Shown here piece by piece: positions 1 to 6,768 of a stretch of 10,800 nucleotides of DNA. How positions within the stretch are numbered: position 1 is the first letter of the stretch; every line of letters starts with the position of its first letter. The notes under the pieces were generated by a model. That model was given only the letters and a program-made list of their open reading frames with translations. It did not search any database and was not told where the DNA came from. A program made the translations under genes and the position numbers. Source of the DNA: M55B112 sp040880545 (GTDB lineage Bacteria > Bacteroidota > Bacteroidia > Bacteroidales > GCA-2748055); NCBI GenBank assembly GCA_040880545.1, contig JBBDIE010000192.1, positions 1-10,800 of the forward strand, read 5' to 3'.

Positions 1-102
1 ATACCCCATTGTTTAACTTGTGGCTGAATTCTTAAATAAAATCTAAATTTACGGGTACAATTTATTGCAACCCAATTTTTTTCAAATTTTGATATAATAT
101 TT

Positions 103-1872
103 ATGGATCATCATTTAGTTTTTGGAGTGCTGATACTTGCCCTGCTTCTTTTTGCATGGGGCCGCATACGCCATGATTTTGTTGCTCTGATATCACTGTG
201 CATATTGCTTATTTTCGGGGTTGTTGACCCCGAGGAAGCCTTCACCGGTTTCGGGCACCCGGCTGTGATCACTGTTGCGGCAGTGCTTGTAATCGGAAAA
301 GCTCTGGAATTCTCGGGCATGGTGGATTTACTTGGCAAATGGGTGATGAAGCTTGGCAAAAACCTGTTGTTGCAAATTTTCACCCTTTCGGTAATTGTGG
401 CTGTGGCATCGGCTTTTATGAACAATGTAGGTGCACTGGCCATTATGATGCCGGTAGTCATACATATGGCCAGAAAAAGCGGTAACCCTCCTTCCTATAT
501 TCTAATGCCCATTGCATTTGCCTCCCTGCTTGGAGGCATGACCACCCTAATCGGAACGCCACCTAATATTATCATAGCCACATTCCGTGGCGATGAGGTG
601 GGGGAACCTTTTGGCATGTTTGCCTTTTCTCCTGTTGGGTTTGGAGTCGCAATTGCCGGTATCGCATTCATTACCCTGGCAGGTTGGCGATTGATCCCCA
701 GAAGGACTGCAAAAAAATCTGATAAAGAACTTTTTGATATTGATGATTATATCACCGAAGTTGAAGTAGTCAAAGATTCAAAGATCAAAGACAAGCGTAT
801 TTCCGAAATTGCCAGTGTTTCAAAAACCGATGTTCAGATTTTAGGCTTGGTTCGTGATGAAAAACGCATGCACGCACCTGATCCTGAAGAAACTTTGCAA
901 CTTAAAGACATTATTATCATTGAGACCGATGCTGAAGAACTAAAGACTTTTATTAAAGACACAGGGGTAAAACTGGTGGGTGGAAAGAAGTTCAGGAAAG
1001 ATGCCGAAGGTTCAGATAAAATAGCCATCAGTGAAGCCATTGTAATGTCGGATTCCTCACTGCTTGGAAATACCGCCGCTTCGTTACGAATGCGAAGCCA
1101 TTTTGGGATCAACCTGCTTGCAGTGGCCCGGCGAGAACGAAAAATCCGCCACCGCCTCGATCATGTGGTTTTCCAGGTTGGAGATGTTTTACTTTTACAG
1201 GGTCGCGAGCACCTGATGTCTGACACAATTACTTCAATGGGTTGCCTGCCTTTGGTTCGCCGCGGATTAAGGTTGGGTTACAAAACAAAAATCCCCCTGG
1301 CACTGGGAATCTTTCTTGCTGCAATTGTACTGGTGGTTGCGGGATTATTGCCTGTTCAGGTTGCTTTTACCATGGCTGCAATCGCGATGATCCTTACCAG
1401 GGTTTTGCCAGTTAAAGAGTTTTACCGCAGTATTGACTGGCCGGTTATTGTTTTGCTTGGAGCCATGATTCCGGTGGGAACAGCGCTGGAAACAAGTGGA
1501 GGGGCGCAATTGATTGCCAATGTCGTGCTGAATCTTGGAAACAGTATGCAACCATGGGCAATCCTGGCTATTATTCTTGTCGTAACCATGTTTTTATCCG
1601 ATATTATAAACAATGCAGCTACTGTTGTTTTAATGGCTCCTGTTGCCATTGGTGTGGCCAAAGGTCTTGGGTTTTCTGTTGATCCATTCCTTATGGCTGT
1701 TGCCGTTGGCGGTTCATGTGCATTTCTGACTCCCATCGGGCATCAGTCCAATACCCTCGTGATGGGCCCCGGAGGCTATAAATTCACAGACTACTGGCGC
1801 ATGGGCCTCCCGCTTGAAGTAATTATTGTTGCAATCGGCGTACCGTTGATCATGTGGGTGTGGCCACTGTAA
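103..1872 (+). CDS. SLC13-family anion/Na+ symporter-like permease with two TrkA-C domains
   Basis: The 589-residue product is an inner-membrane secondary transporter of the SLC13/DASS (ArsB/NhaD, ion transporter) superfamily. The N-terminal half (about residues 5-197) has several hydrophobic segments and the re-entrant-loop signatures SAFMNN (103-108) and IGTPPN (150-155). A cytoplasmic insert (about 205-385) holds two TrkA-C/RCK_C-like domains, ending in HVVFQVGDVLLLQG. The C-terminal half (about 395-589) repeats the fold with SDIINNAA (499-506) and FLTPIGHQSN (541-550). Relatives with this layout move sulfate, dicarboxylates or other anions with Na+; the substrate cannot be read here. The RCK_C pair suggests ligand gating (inference). 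The length is normal for the family. The ATG at 103 lies in an A/T-rich leader without a Shine-Dalgarno sequence. The next gene converges on it, with 5 bp between stop codons. Confidence 0.95.
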   Translation: MDHHLVFGVLILALLLFAWGRIRHDFVALISLCILLIFGVVDPEEAFTGFGHPAVITVAAVLVIGKALEFSGMVDLLGKWVMKLGKNLLLQIFTLSVIVAVASAFMNNVGALAIMMPVVIHMARKSGNPPSYILMPIAFASLLGGMTTLIGTPPNIIIATFRGDEVGEPFGMFAFSPVGFGVAIAGIAFITLAGWRLIPRRTAKKSDKELFDIDDYITEVEVVKDSKIKDKRISEIASVSKTDVQILGLVRDEKRMHAPDPEETLQLKDIIIIETDAEELKTFIKDTGVKLVGGKKFRKDAEGSDKIAISEAIVMSDSSLLGNTAASLRMRSHFGINLLAVARRERKIRHRLDHVVFQVGDVLLLQGREHLMSDTITSMGCLPLVRRGLRLGYKTKIPLALGIFLAAIVLVVAGLLPVQVAFTMAAIAMILTRVLPVKEFYRSIDWPVIVLLGAMIPVGTALETSGGAQLIANVVLNLGNSMQPWAILAIILVVTMFLSDIINNAATVVLMAPVAIGVAKGLGFSVDPFLMAVAVGGSCAFLTPIGHQSNTLVMGPGGYKFTDYWRMGLPLEVIIVAIGVPLIMWVWPL

Positions 1873-1877
1873 ATGAC

Positions 1878-3668
1878 CTAAATGAGGATAAAATAAAAGA
1901 AACTCACTGTGATCAAAAGAAAAAGAATGGTCAAACCCATGCCTCCTTTGATGAAGTCAAGATTTCTGTATCCACCCGGGGTCATCAACAAAGCATTGAC
2001 CTGCTGGGTCGGTAAAATGAAAGAATTTGAAACACATATGGCAGCCATTAAAACCAAAGGACGCGGATCGAGTCCTGCAATTTCAGCCATGCCAATAACC
2101 ATTGGTGCCAGCACTACAATGGCCCCGAAATTGGAGATCAGAAGTGAAAAGATGGTTGATATTACTCCAATTGTGAGGATCAGAACCAAAGGGTGCCTTC
2201 CTGAAACTATCTCCATGATTTCTTCTGCCAGGAATATAGAAGTTCCGGTTTTCTGCATGGCTACGCCCAACGGGATCAAGCCGGCGAGCAGGAATACTAT
2301 TTTCCATTCAATGGCCTGGTAAGCTTGTTGCATATTCAGCACACGCATCAGGATCATCACCACGGCACCTGTAAAAAAACTCATAGCGATTGGAAAACCA
2401 GCAAGGGCAAGTGCAATGGCCAGCAAAAAACAGAAACTTGCAGCCCAGGTTTTTTTATGGTCTTTTCCTGCTGATTTAAACGGTGTGGCCACAACAAAAT
2501 CAATGCTTTTATCCATCTCCCGTATTTTATCCCATAAACCATACACAATGATGGTGTCGCCGGTGGATATTTCGTGATCGGAAAAATCACCACGCTTCTC
2601 TTCTCCTTTGCTGAAAAGCCTCAATGGTTCAACGGCAAACCGCCTTCGCATCGCGAACTTTCGGATGCTTTGCCCGATGGCTTCAGAGCTGGGAGGAACA
2701 ATCACTTCAGCAAACCCCGATTCATCGGGATCGCGCAGGCGGGAAAAACGCTTCAAAGGTGGTTCGGAAATCAGTTTAAACTCCGATGCCAACCTCTTGA
2801 TGTTCTCTTCACTGCCTAAAATGGCAAGTTCCTGCCCGGCTTTAAACCTGGTTTCGCGCCATGGTGCATAAATTACATCACGCTCGCCTGAAATGCCGAT
2901 AATATTAACATTGAAGCGCTTCCATATGCCCGATTGTTCGGTTGTCTGATCTATCAATGGACTTTCGTCTGAGATGGAATAATGCCAGATATTGCTGGGT
3001 AGCTGGAGCGCCTCAATGAGTTTTTCCTGTGTCGAAGGAGACTCCCTGGCTGATGTTGCCCGGGGCAGCATATATTTGCCAAAAAAGTAAAAGAAGGTTA
3101 TTCCTGATGCAAGCAGTATGATACCCAGGGGGGTTACGCTGAATAATCCGTAGGGTTGGAGCCCGGCATTCAGAAGCAGGTCGTTCACAAGTATCAGATG
3201 GCCTGAGCCGACCATACTCAGCGTTCCGCCAAGGATCACAGCAAACCCTGCGGGCATGATCAGGGATGATGCAGAAATATTGGTTCTCCTTGAAACATCA
3301 AGCATGCCGGGTAAAAAGAGCGCAGCAGCGCCGATATTCTGAATAAAACCGGAAACAACCCCAACAATCAACGACATAAAAGCAGTGATCCCTTTTCTTC
3401 CGGGACCGGCCACCCTGATCACTGCAATGGAAAACCTGTCCATCAGGCCGGTTCGTGCAATGCCACGTCCCATGATCATCACAGCCATAATGACTATTAC
3501 CGCATTGCTTGAAAAACCTGAAAGCATTTCGTGTGGTTCGAGTATGCCTGTCCAGCCAAGGACCAGCATGCACAAAATCGCCACCATGTCGATGCGCACA
3601 ACCTCGGTGATGAGCATGACGATAGTCACAACAAGTATGATCAGTACAATCAGGATGGATGTGTCCAT
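1878..3668 (-). CDS. Divergent SLC13-family permease with two TrkA-C domains
   Basis: This 596-residue protein is a paralog of the permease at 103-1872 with the same plan: membrane half (about 5-203), TrkA-C-like pair (about 215-395), membrane half (about 405-596). The first signature reads SGFIQNIGA (106-114) where the neighbour has SAFMNNVGA. The second reads MVGSGHLILVND (152-163) in place of IGTPPN. The C-terminal ones read LISNFGAIVVL (510-520) and ILPTQQVNALLM (551-562). The Asn/Thr/Pro residues that usually form the Na+ and substrate sites are therefore partly replaced, while the fold and the PGGY segment (564-567) are kept. It is probably a transporter with another substrate or coupling ion (inference). 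It is convergent with its paralog and has no recognisable terminator between them. The TAG stop is at 1878-1880. Confidence 0.93.
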   Translation of the reverse strand: MDTSILIVLIILVVTIVMLITEVVRIDMVAILCMLVLGWTGILEPHEMLSGFSSNAVIVIMAVMIMGRGIARTGLMDRFSIAVIRVAGPGRKGITAFMSLIVGVVSGFIQNIGAAALFLPGMLDVSRRTNISASSLIMPAGFAVILGGTLSMVGSGHLILVNDLLLNAGLQPYGLFSVTPLGIILLASGITFFYFFGKYMLPRATSARESPSTQEKLIEALQLPSNIWHYSISDESPLIDQTTEQSGIWKRFNVNIIGISGERDVIYAPWRETRFKAGQELAILGSEENIKRLASEFKLISEPPLKRFSRLRDPDESGFAEVIVPPSSEAIGQSIRKFAMRRRFAVEPLRLFSKGEEKRGDFSDHEISTGDTIIVYGLWDKIREMDKSIDFVVATPFKSAGKDHKKTWAASFCFLLAIALALAGFPIAMSFFTGAVVMILMRVLNMQQAYQAIEWKIVFLLAGLIPLGVAMQKTGTSIFLAEEIMEIVSGRHPLVLILTIGVISTIFSLLISNFGAIVVLAPMVIGMAEIAGLDPRPLVLMAAICVSNSFILPTQQVNALLMTPGGYRNLDFIKGGMGLTILFLLITVSFFYFILI

Positions 3669-3758
3669 AGGACAATGGTAATAAAAAATAGAGCCAAACG
3701 CCGACTCACAAACAAAAAATCCGCCAAAAAACTATCTTACAGTAAGTGAAAAAAGCGT

Positions 3759-3784
3759 CCCCCGAAAATCCCGCTGAAAGGGGG
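3759..3784. repeat. C5/G5 inverted repeat beside the terminator
   Basis: CCCCC (3759-3763) and GGGGG (3780-3784) can pair around a 16-nt loop. The repeat lies just beyond the leftward terminator, in the short gap between the leftward stress genes and the second permease. It may be a secondary hairpin; no function is evident. Confidence 0.3.
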
Positions 3785-3810
3785 AAAAAATTGACGGCGG
3801 TGTCCGCCGT
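3785..3810 (-). terminator. Rho-independent terminator of the holin-like operon
   Basis: Read leftward, the stem ACGGCGG, loop ACA, and stem CCGCCGT (3794-3810) are followed by CAATTTTTT. This perfect 7-bp GC-rich stem with a T tract lies 22 bp after the stop of the gene at 3832-4236. It fits an intrinsic terminator for the leftward pair. Confidence 0.85.
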
Positions 3811-3831
3811 GTCGACCCCAATCCTGATAGG

Positions 3832-4236
3832 CTATTCTTCCCCGTTATCAGATTTTCGGTCTGCAAAACCGATCAGCAGCTCTAAAATATACCTACCCAC
3901 ATTATTTATTCCTTCTGAATGATTTGCCACAGCGTTTGAAACACTGAACTGAAGATAGGAACCGAGCAGCCTCCTGAAGAGATTACCGGAATTCCCGACA
4001 ATTACTTTTCTTGAGAGAAAGCCGGTTAGCAACCCTACTCCTGTTCCAAAAACGCTATTTATCCCACCGGGTGCTTCTGAAAATTCATTTACTGCTTCCC
4101 TGATTATATTAATTGGCTTTAAGCTTTCATATGTCAGACGGAATTGGTCTTTCAGATCATGTCCCTTTACTGTCTGTTCAGCTTCAAGAATTTGAATAAC
4201 CTCCTTAAGGCTTGCTGAGTTTGTTATTTCTTTCAT
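3832..4236 (-). CDS. Hypothetical protein, holin-like operon partner
   Basis: The 134-residue protein has a charged N-terminus (1-38), the segment SLKPINIIREAVNEF (38-52), and a glycine-rich, weakly hydrophobic middle (about 58-105; GTGVGLLTGFLSRKVIVG) that may be one or two membrane-associated helices. The tail is acidic and charged (RKSDNGEE). I recall similar proteins beside holin-like genes in Bacteroidota, but know no function. It starts 6 bp after the stop of the holin-like gene upstream and is followed by a strong terminator, so the two are very likely co-transcribed. No Shine-Dalgarno sequence is visible. No catalytic motif is seen, so a membrane-adaptor role is only a guess from context. 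Confidence 0.8.
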   Translation of the reverse strand: MKEITNSASLKEVIQILEAEQTVKGHDLKDQFRLTYESLKPINIIREAVNEFSEAPGGINSVFGTGVGLLTGFLSRKVIVGNSGNLFRRLLGSYLQFSVSNAVANHSEGINNVGRYILELLIGFADRKSDNGEE

Positions 4237-4242
4237 AGAATA

Positions 4243-4584
4243 TTACTTTAGCATATTGTTTATGAGAGAGTTGCAAATATAGCTTTTTATTCTTTTGTGA
4301 AAGAACAGATAAAATATACTCCCCGTAAGGATATAAAAAGCCGCAACAATAAAAAAGCCGAAATAGGTTTTTCCCAAGATATCGCCAAGCCAAAAAGCTA
4401 AACCTAGATTTAAGAATATCAGGAAGGATGCAATCAATAAGAATACTACAGTATACGGTATCATAGAAGATATTATTTCTGAAGTTTTATCAACCACCTT
4501 AAGTTTCACCAGCTCAATACCGCTTTTACCATAATCCTCCGCTTTTTCAATTAGCGACTCCAGCATCTTTACATTGTTTTCCAT
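4243..4584 (-). CDS. Small two-TM protein, phage-holin superfamily III-like (not phage)
   Basis: The preferred start is the ATG at 4584, giving 113 residues that begin MENNVKMLESLIEKAEDYGK. It has an amphipathic N-terminal helix (1-40), two membrane segments (about 42-68 and 72-96) separated by a short GDILGKTYFG turn, and a short basic C-terminus. This is the layout of the chromosomal 'phage holin family' (holin superfamily III) proteins common in Bacteroidota, which are not lysis genes. The frame is open to an ATG at 4656 (137 aa), but the 24 extra residues have no family character; GAAG a few bases before the 4584 ATG also favours it. It is the first gene of a two-gene leftward operon. A role in envelope stress is inferred from the neighbours. 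Confidence 0.85.
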   Translation of the reverse strand: MENNVKMLESLIEKAEDYGKSGIELVKLKVVDKTSEIISSMIPYTVVFLLIASFLIFLNLGLAFWLGDILGKTYFGFFIVAAFYILTGSIFYLFFHKRIKSYICNSLINNMLK

Positions 4585-4656
4585 GTCTTCAGTTTTTAGT
4601 ATTTCTTTTTTGATATCCAAAATGGGTAATGTGGAAAATCCGGATACTATTATCAT

Positions 4657-4765
4657 CTCTTTTAATTACCAAATATCCAATCTGACCATAAAAAAACCGG
4701 CGTTACAACTGAACTGGTAACAGTAACAATTTGTCAAAAACAAAAAGCTTCTGATAAATCATATA
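4657..4765. other. Intergenic gap with weak hairpin
   Basis: This stretch separates the cupin gene from the holin-like gene. Leftward, GTTAC and GTAAC (5-bp arms around CAGTTCAGTT) are followed by GCCGG and a run of seven T (4690-4696). It could be a weak terminator for the cupin gene, but the stem is short and set apart from the T run. No promoter was recognised. Confidence 0.3.
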
Positions 4766-5239
4766 TTAATTCATATTTGATCGGGCAAGTAGATCAATCA
4801 GATAACTGTTGGCAGACTTATGTTTTACTGAATCCGTGTCGGTTAAAGAGTTTGAGGTGGTTAGAAGAAACGCTGTATCTGCATTGGATTTTAACTTGTA
4901 TTTAATGTTTTCATGAAGAGTAAGCATCATACCCTGATCAATGGTTACTTTCTCATTTTCAGAATGAAATTTGAGCTTTCCCTCAATCACATGGAATGAT
5001 ACAGAATCATTTGACTGATGAGATAATATTTCTGTTCCTCTACGCAATAATGTAAGAACGATGTGCTTTTCAGGATTTTTCAGCAATACCATCGCATTTA
5101 ACTCTCCTTTTTTCCAGCTATGATTTTTTTTCATGTTAGCAACCAGGGTTTGTATATCATAGGAAAAAACATGGGATTCAATAGAACCCAGGCCTTTCTG
5201 AAGAAGAGGCTTGCTGTACATATTTTCTTTTTTCATCAT
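4766..5239 (-). CDS. Cupin-fold protein (RmlC-like)
   Basis: The 157-residue soluble protein has a beta-rich core at about 46-127. WKKGELNAMVLL leads into HIVLTLLRRGTEI, then VSFHVIEGKLKFHSENEKVTIDQG (81-103) and LTLHENIKYKLKS. The sequence FHVIEGKLKF resembles the second strand pair of a cupin. The classical metal motif (HxH with a downstream E and H) is incomplete, so it may bind a small molecule rather than act as a metalloenzyme. The N-terminus (MMKKENMYSKPLLQKG) and Ser/Thr/Lys-rich tail are polar. Starts at 5239, 5236 and 5221 are all possible. It sits alone between structured intergenic segments, among small stress-type genes. Family assignment is fairly safe; function is unknown. Confidence 0.8.
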   Translation of the reverse strand: MMKKENMYSKPLLQKGLGSIESHVFSYDIQTLVANMKKNHSWKKGELNAMVLLKNPEKHIVLTLLRRGTEILSHQSNDSVSFHVIEGKLKFHSENEKVTIDQGMMLTLHENIKYKLKSNADTAFLLTTSNSLTDTDSVKHKSANSYLIDLLARSNMN

Positions 5240-5257
5240 GATGAATTTAATAGTTTC

Positions 5258-5324
5258 AAAAAAAGTTGAGACCGCACCGAAAATAATACCGGGTCTGAAA
5301 AACAGAGACTAATCCCAACTTTTT
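5258..5324 (-). terminator. Long stem-loop with T tract upstream of the cupin gene
   Basis: Leftward, AAAAAGTTG (5324-5316) pairs perfectly with CAACTTTTT (5268-5260), which continues as a seven-T run to 5258. The 47-nt loop can fold further (GTCT/AGAC). It lies between the YtxH stop and the cupin start, with the T run 18 bp before the cupin ATG. It may terminate the YtxH transcript or act as a leader attenuator for the cupin gene; the sequence does not decide. Confidence 0.4.
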
Positions 5325-5341
5325 CCATTCCCAACAAACCA

Positions 5342-5379
5342 CCCGGTGTTGGAAAACCTCTAAACCAACATTCCCGGTG
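5342..5379. repeat. Inverted repeat TGTTGG/CCAACA flanked by CCCGGTG direct repeats
   Basis: TGTTGG (5347-5352) and CCAACA (5365-5370) form a 6-bp stem with a 12-nt loop. CCCGGTG occurs on both sides (5342-5348 and 5373-5379). It lies in the gap after the YtxH gene and is probably an RNA hairpin in its 3' region. It is not followed by a T run. Confidence 0.4.
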
Positions 5380-5408
5380 AGGGCTCAATACTGTAACCTT
5401 TATCTTAA

Positions 5409-5705
5409 CTAATCTTTAGTAGCTTTAGTAGCTTTACCAGCTTTAGCATCCTGTTTGACCTCTTCATCTTTCGACTTAGCCTTTTCAGTAAAATCAGACA
5501 TCTCTTCTTTTACTTTCTCGAATTTTTTAGATACGCTTTCCATAAAATCATCCAGTTTATCTTTAATGTCATCAGAGAATTCTTTTCCTTTTTTGGTCAT
5601 TTTCTTTCGTGTGGCCGAACCTTTGTCCGGAGCCAACAGAACTCCCAATATCGCACCAGCAGTAACACCGGCCAAAATTCCTATAAATACTTTTCCTGAG
5701 CTCAT
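5409..5705 (-). CDS. YtxH domain-containing protein
   Basis: The 98-residue protein begins with a glycine/alanine-rich membrane segment (about 5-25, FIGILAGVTAGAILGVLLAP) followed by DKGSATRKKMTKKGKE. This LLAP-D-G-x-x-T-R-K pattern is the YtxH signature. The rest is a charged helix or coiled coil (about 38-80) and a lysine/alanine/threonine tail made of near repeats (GKATKATK). YtxH proteins are general stress proteins in Bacillus and common in Bacteroidota stress gene clusters; the molecular role is not established. The ATG at 5705 lies behind an A/T-only leader without a Shine-Dalgarno sequence. It is in the same orientation as the lmo0937-like gene 232 bp upstream. Confidence 0.9.
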   Translation of the reverse strand: MSSGKVFIGILAGVTAGAILGVLLAPDKGSATRKKMTKKGKEFSDDIKDKLDDFMESVSKKFEKVKEEMSDFTEKAKSKDEEVKQDAKAGKATKATKD

Positions 5706-5937
5706 AATTTATTTTTTTATTGTTTATAATAGATTAACATGAATTAATTGAATGATAATATCTTACTTACCGAAAGATTGATACCGCCGCACAGCACTTT
5801 GAGCTTTTCCTTGCGTGAACGGGCCTCTGATTTCATGCAGCGCGTTGATACTGCCTAATCTCTGTATTATTAATGGTATTGATCGCCAGTAAAACCAGCG
5901 CTATTTTCTCACGAGGCAAATTGTTTAATTGTGTTTC
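5706..5937. other. Gap between lmo0937-like and YtxH genes; no gene called
   Basis: There is no convincing gene here. Leftward, the frame of the lmo0937-like gene stays open for 34 codons past its TGA (to 5833). That TGA stop overlaps (ATGA) a 30-codon ORF at 5744-5836 that is rich in Lys and Arg. Neither is recognised and neither has a clear start signal or promoter. The A/T-rich stretch 5706-5760 presumably holds the YtxH leader. Confidence 0.4.
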
Positions 5938-6093
5938 TCAGAATATTCTTCTTCCTTGAATAACTCTGAGTATCACAGCAATAATGGCAATGACCAGGAG
6001 AACATGAATTATTCCTCCGGTGCCGAAGCCAATATATCCAACTAACCAGGCTATAATAAGAATAACCGCGACGATATAAAGTAGATTTCCCAT
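5938..6093 (-). CDS. lmo0937-family mini membrane protein (51 aa)
   Basis: This very small gene translates to a 51-residue protein. It begins MGNLLYIVAVILIIAWLVGY, has a glycine-rich turn (GFGTGGIIH), a second hydrophobic segment (about 29-43, IHVLLVIAIIAVILRV), and a basic end (IQGRRIF). This hairpin of two short TM segments around a G-rich turn, with a W in the first helix, is the pattern of the lmo0937 family (DUF5670-like), seen in stress gene sets across phyla. Start is the ATG at 6091-6093, stop TGA at 5938-5940. No Shine-Dalgarno sequence is seen. The nearest recognised leftward promoter is the 60-bp element at 6434-6493, about 340 bp upstream, with a hairpin in between, so direct control is uncertain. 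Confidence 0.85.
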   Translation of the reverse strand: MGNLLYIVAVILIIAWLVGYIGFGTGGIIHVLLVIAIIAVILRVIQGRRIF

Positions 6094-6433
6094 GTATTCA
6101 ATTTTTGATTGTTATTATTAGTTATTGATTTTTGTGATTGGCTTAGATCTGTTTTTTTGCCATGTATTGCTGGTACAAGACATTCTTATTGCTGCATGGT
6201 GTAATTGAAGTCTATTCGCCGCTAATGTTCTGGATATCCCATTCCACCCATGTCTTCTGCGATAATTTCGGCGAGAGCCTAATGCAATTAATTCATTTTC
6301 ATATGAAAAAAAAGATGGTATGTCATTATAAGCCAAATGCCTCGAATGCAACCTCCATCTTTTTTTTATTTCATTGTTGTGTATAGTTATGGAAGAAAGG
6401 ATCATTTTGATAATATGACATTATATGATGATA
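6094..6433. other. Gene-free leader region upstream of the lmo0937-like gene
   Basis: This 340-bp stretch holds no gene I can support. Overlapping open frames exist on both strands (6162-6386 rightward, 6118-6405 leftward), but their composition (many His, Arg, Cys, Trp) is unlike the genes around them and they match nothing known to me. It contains the large A/T hairpin at 6306-6367. The leftward promoter at 6434-6493 reads into it, so it is either the long leader of the lmo0937-like gene or holds a small RNA of about 120 nt (6306-6427). Confidence 0.5.
6306..6367 (-). terminator. Perfect 13-bp stem-loop with A8/T8 flanks (terminator or attenuator)
   Basis: AAAAAAAAGATGG (6306-6318) and CCATCTTTTTTTT (6355-6367) are exact reverse complements around a 36-nt loop. 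On either strand the stem ends in eight T, as in bidirectional intrinsic terminators, though the loop is long and the GC part only 5 bp. Leftward it lies about 60-120 nt after the predicted start of the transcript from 6434-6493. It could end a small RNA or attenuate transcription into the lmo0937-like gene. The loop contains a 10-codon ORF (MEVAFEAFGL), probably by chance. Confidence 0.45.
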
Positions 6434-6493
6434 CAAAGGTGCGGCTATATCGGGCGCAAACCGTTACATAATTTTGGAAAATTGTTATATTAT
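6434..6493 (-). promoter_or_regulatory. Leftward copy of the shared 60-bp promoter element
   Basis: Read leftward: ATAATATAAC, 10 bp, AATTATGTAA, 23 bp, ACCTTTG. The spacing is exactly that of the two rightward copies at 6671-6730 and 8636-8695. The upstream box matches 8/10, the second box 9/10 and the -7-like ACCTTTG 7/7. The predicted transcript starts near 6427 and runs leftward toward the lmo0937-like gene. Confidence 0.6.
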
Positions 6494-6587
6494 TTACACT
6501 ACAGCACCTTAAATATTTTAACATCGCCAGAAGATTAAATCTGGAAATCTGCTAGTGAAAGATATGATTAAGGCCACTGAAGAATTG
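6494..6587. other. Short gap with small hairpin
   Basis: CCAGA (6527-6531) and TCTGG (6540-6544) form a 5-bp stem with an 8-nt loop. No gene is evident. A short frame (starting ATG 6565) runs through the following terminator and is not credible. Confidence 0.3.
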
Positions 6588-6620
6588 AAAAAAGAGCGTT
6601 GTCAGACAACGCTCTTTTTT
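6588..6620 (+). terminator. Bidirectional Rho-independent terminator
   Basis: AAAAAAGAGCGTTGT, loop CAG, ACAACGCTCTTTTTT: a perfect 15-bp stem with a 3-nt loop, ending in T6 on both strands. It stands between the divergent promoter copies at 6434-6493 and 6671-6730 and insulates the two units. No obvious gene ends here on the + strand, so a small RNA ending here is possible. Confidence 0.85.
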
Positions 6621-6670
6621 AATATATATCAAGGTATAAACTTACTCTATTGTTATTCGCTAGTGTGTGA

Positions 6671-6730
6671 ATAATGTAATTTAAACATAGAATTATATAA
6701 TACATCCCCCGGAATAAGGCCTCACCTTTG
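6671..6730 (+). promoter_or_regulatory. Shared 60-bp promoter element upstream of the DUF3494 gene
   Basis: ATAATGTAAT (6671-6680), AATTATATAA (6691-6700), ACCTTTG (6724-6730). The first two boxes and ACCTTTG are identical in sequence and spacing to the copy at 8636-8695. CACCTTTG resembles the Bacteroidota -7 element TAnnTTTG. The ATG at 6769 is 38 bp downstream, giving a short leader. Confidence 0.7.
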
Positions 6731-6768
6731 TTACGTGAAAATATCTTCACTAATTAATTTTAGAAAAT

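Noticed and set aside
93..98. TATAAT just before the first permease gene
   Set aside because: It ends only 4 bp before the ATG, too close for a promoter -10 box. The leader of this gene is simply A/T-rich.
1873..1877. Bidirectional terminator between the convergent permeases
   Set aside because: Only 5 bp separate the stops and no GC-rich stem with a T run was found in the flanking coding ends.
4243..4584. Prophage lysis gene
   Set aside because: The holin-like protein has no endolysin, tail or other phage genes near it. Such proteins occur as ordinary chromosomal membrane proteins in Bacteroidota.
4585..4656. N-terminal extension of the holin-like protein to an ATG at 4656
   Set aside because: The family-like sequence starts at MENN (4584) and the extension has no membrane or family character, although a purine-rich stretch sits next to the 4656 ATG.
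6162..6386. Rightward 74-codon open frame
   Set aside because: Cys, His, Trp and Phe-rich composition, no promoter or start signal, and it spans the hairpin.
6118..6405. Leftward 95-codon open frame just downstream of the leftward promoter
   Set aside because: It is rich in Arg, His, Ser and Trp, unlike the Lys-rich neighbours, crosses the A8/T8 hairpin, and shows no family motif. An overlapping frame on the other strand is equally open, so chance is likely.
6565..6675. Short rightward ORF MIKATEELKKER running into the terminator
   Set aside because: Its codons continue through the 15-bp terminator stem and into A/T-rich sequence without protein-like character. The first residues are probably a chance match.
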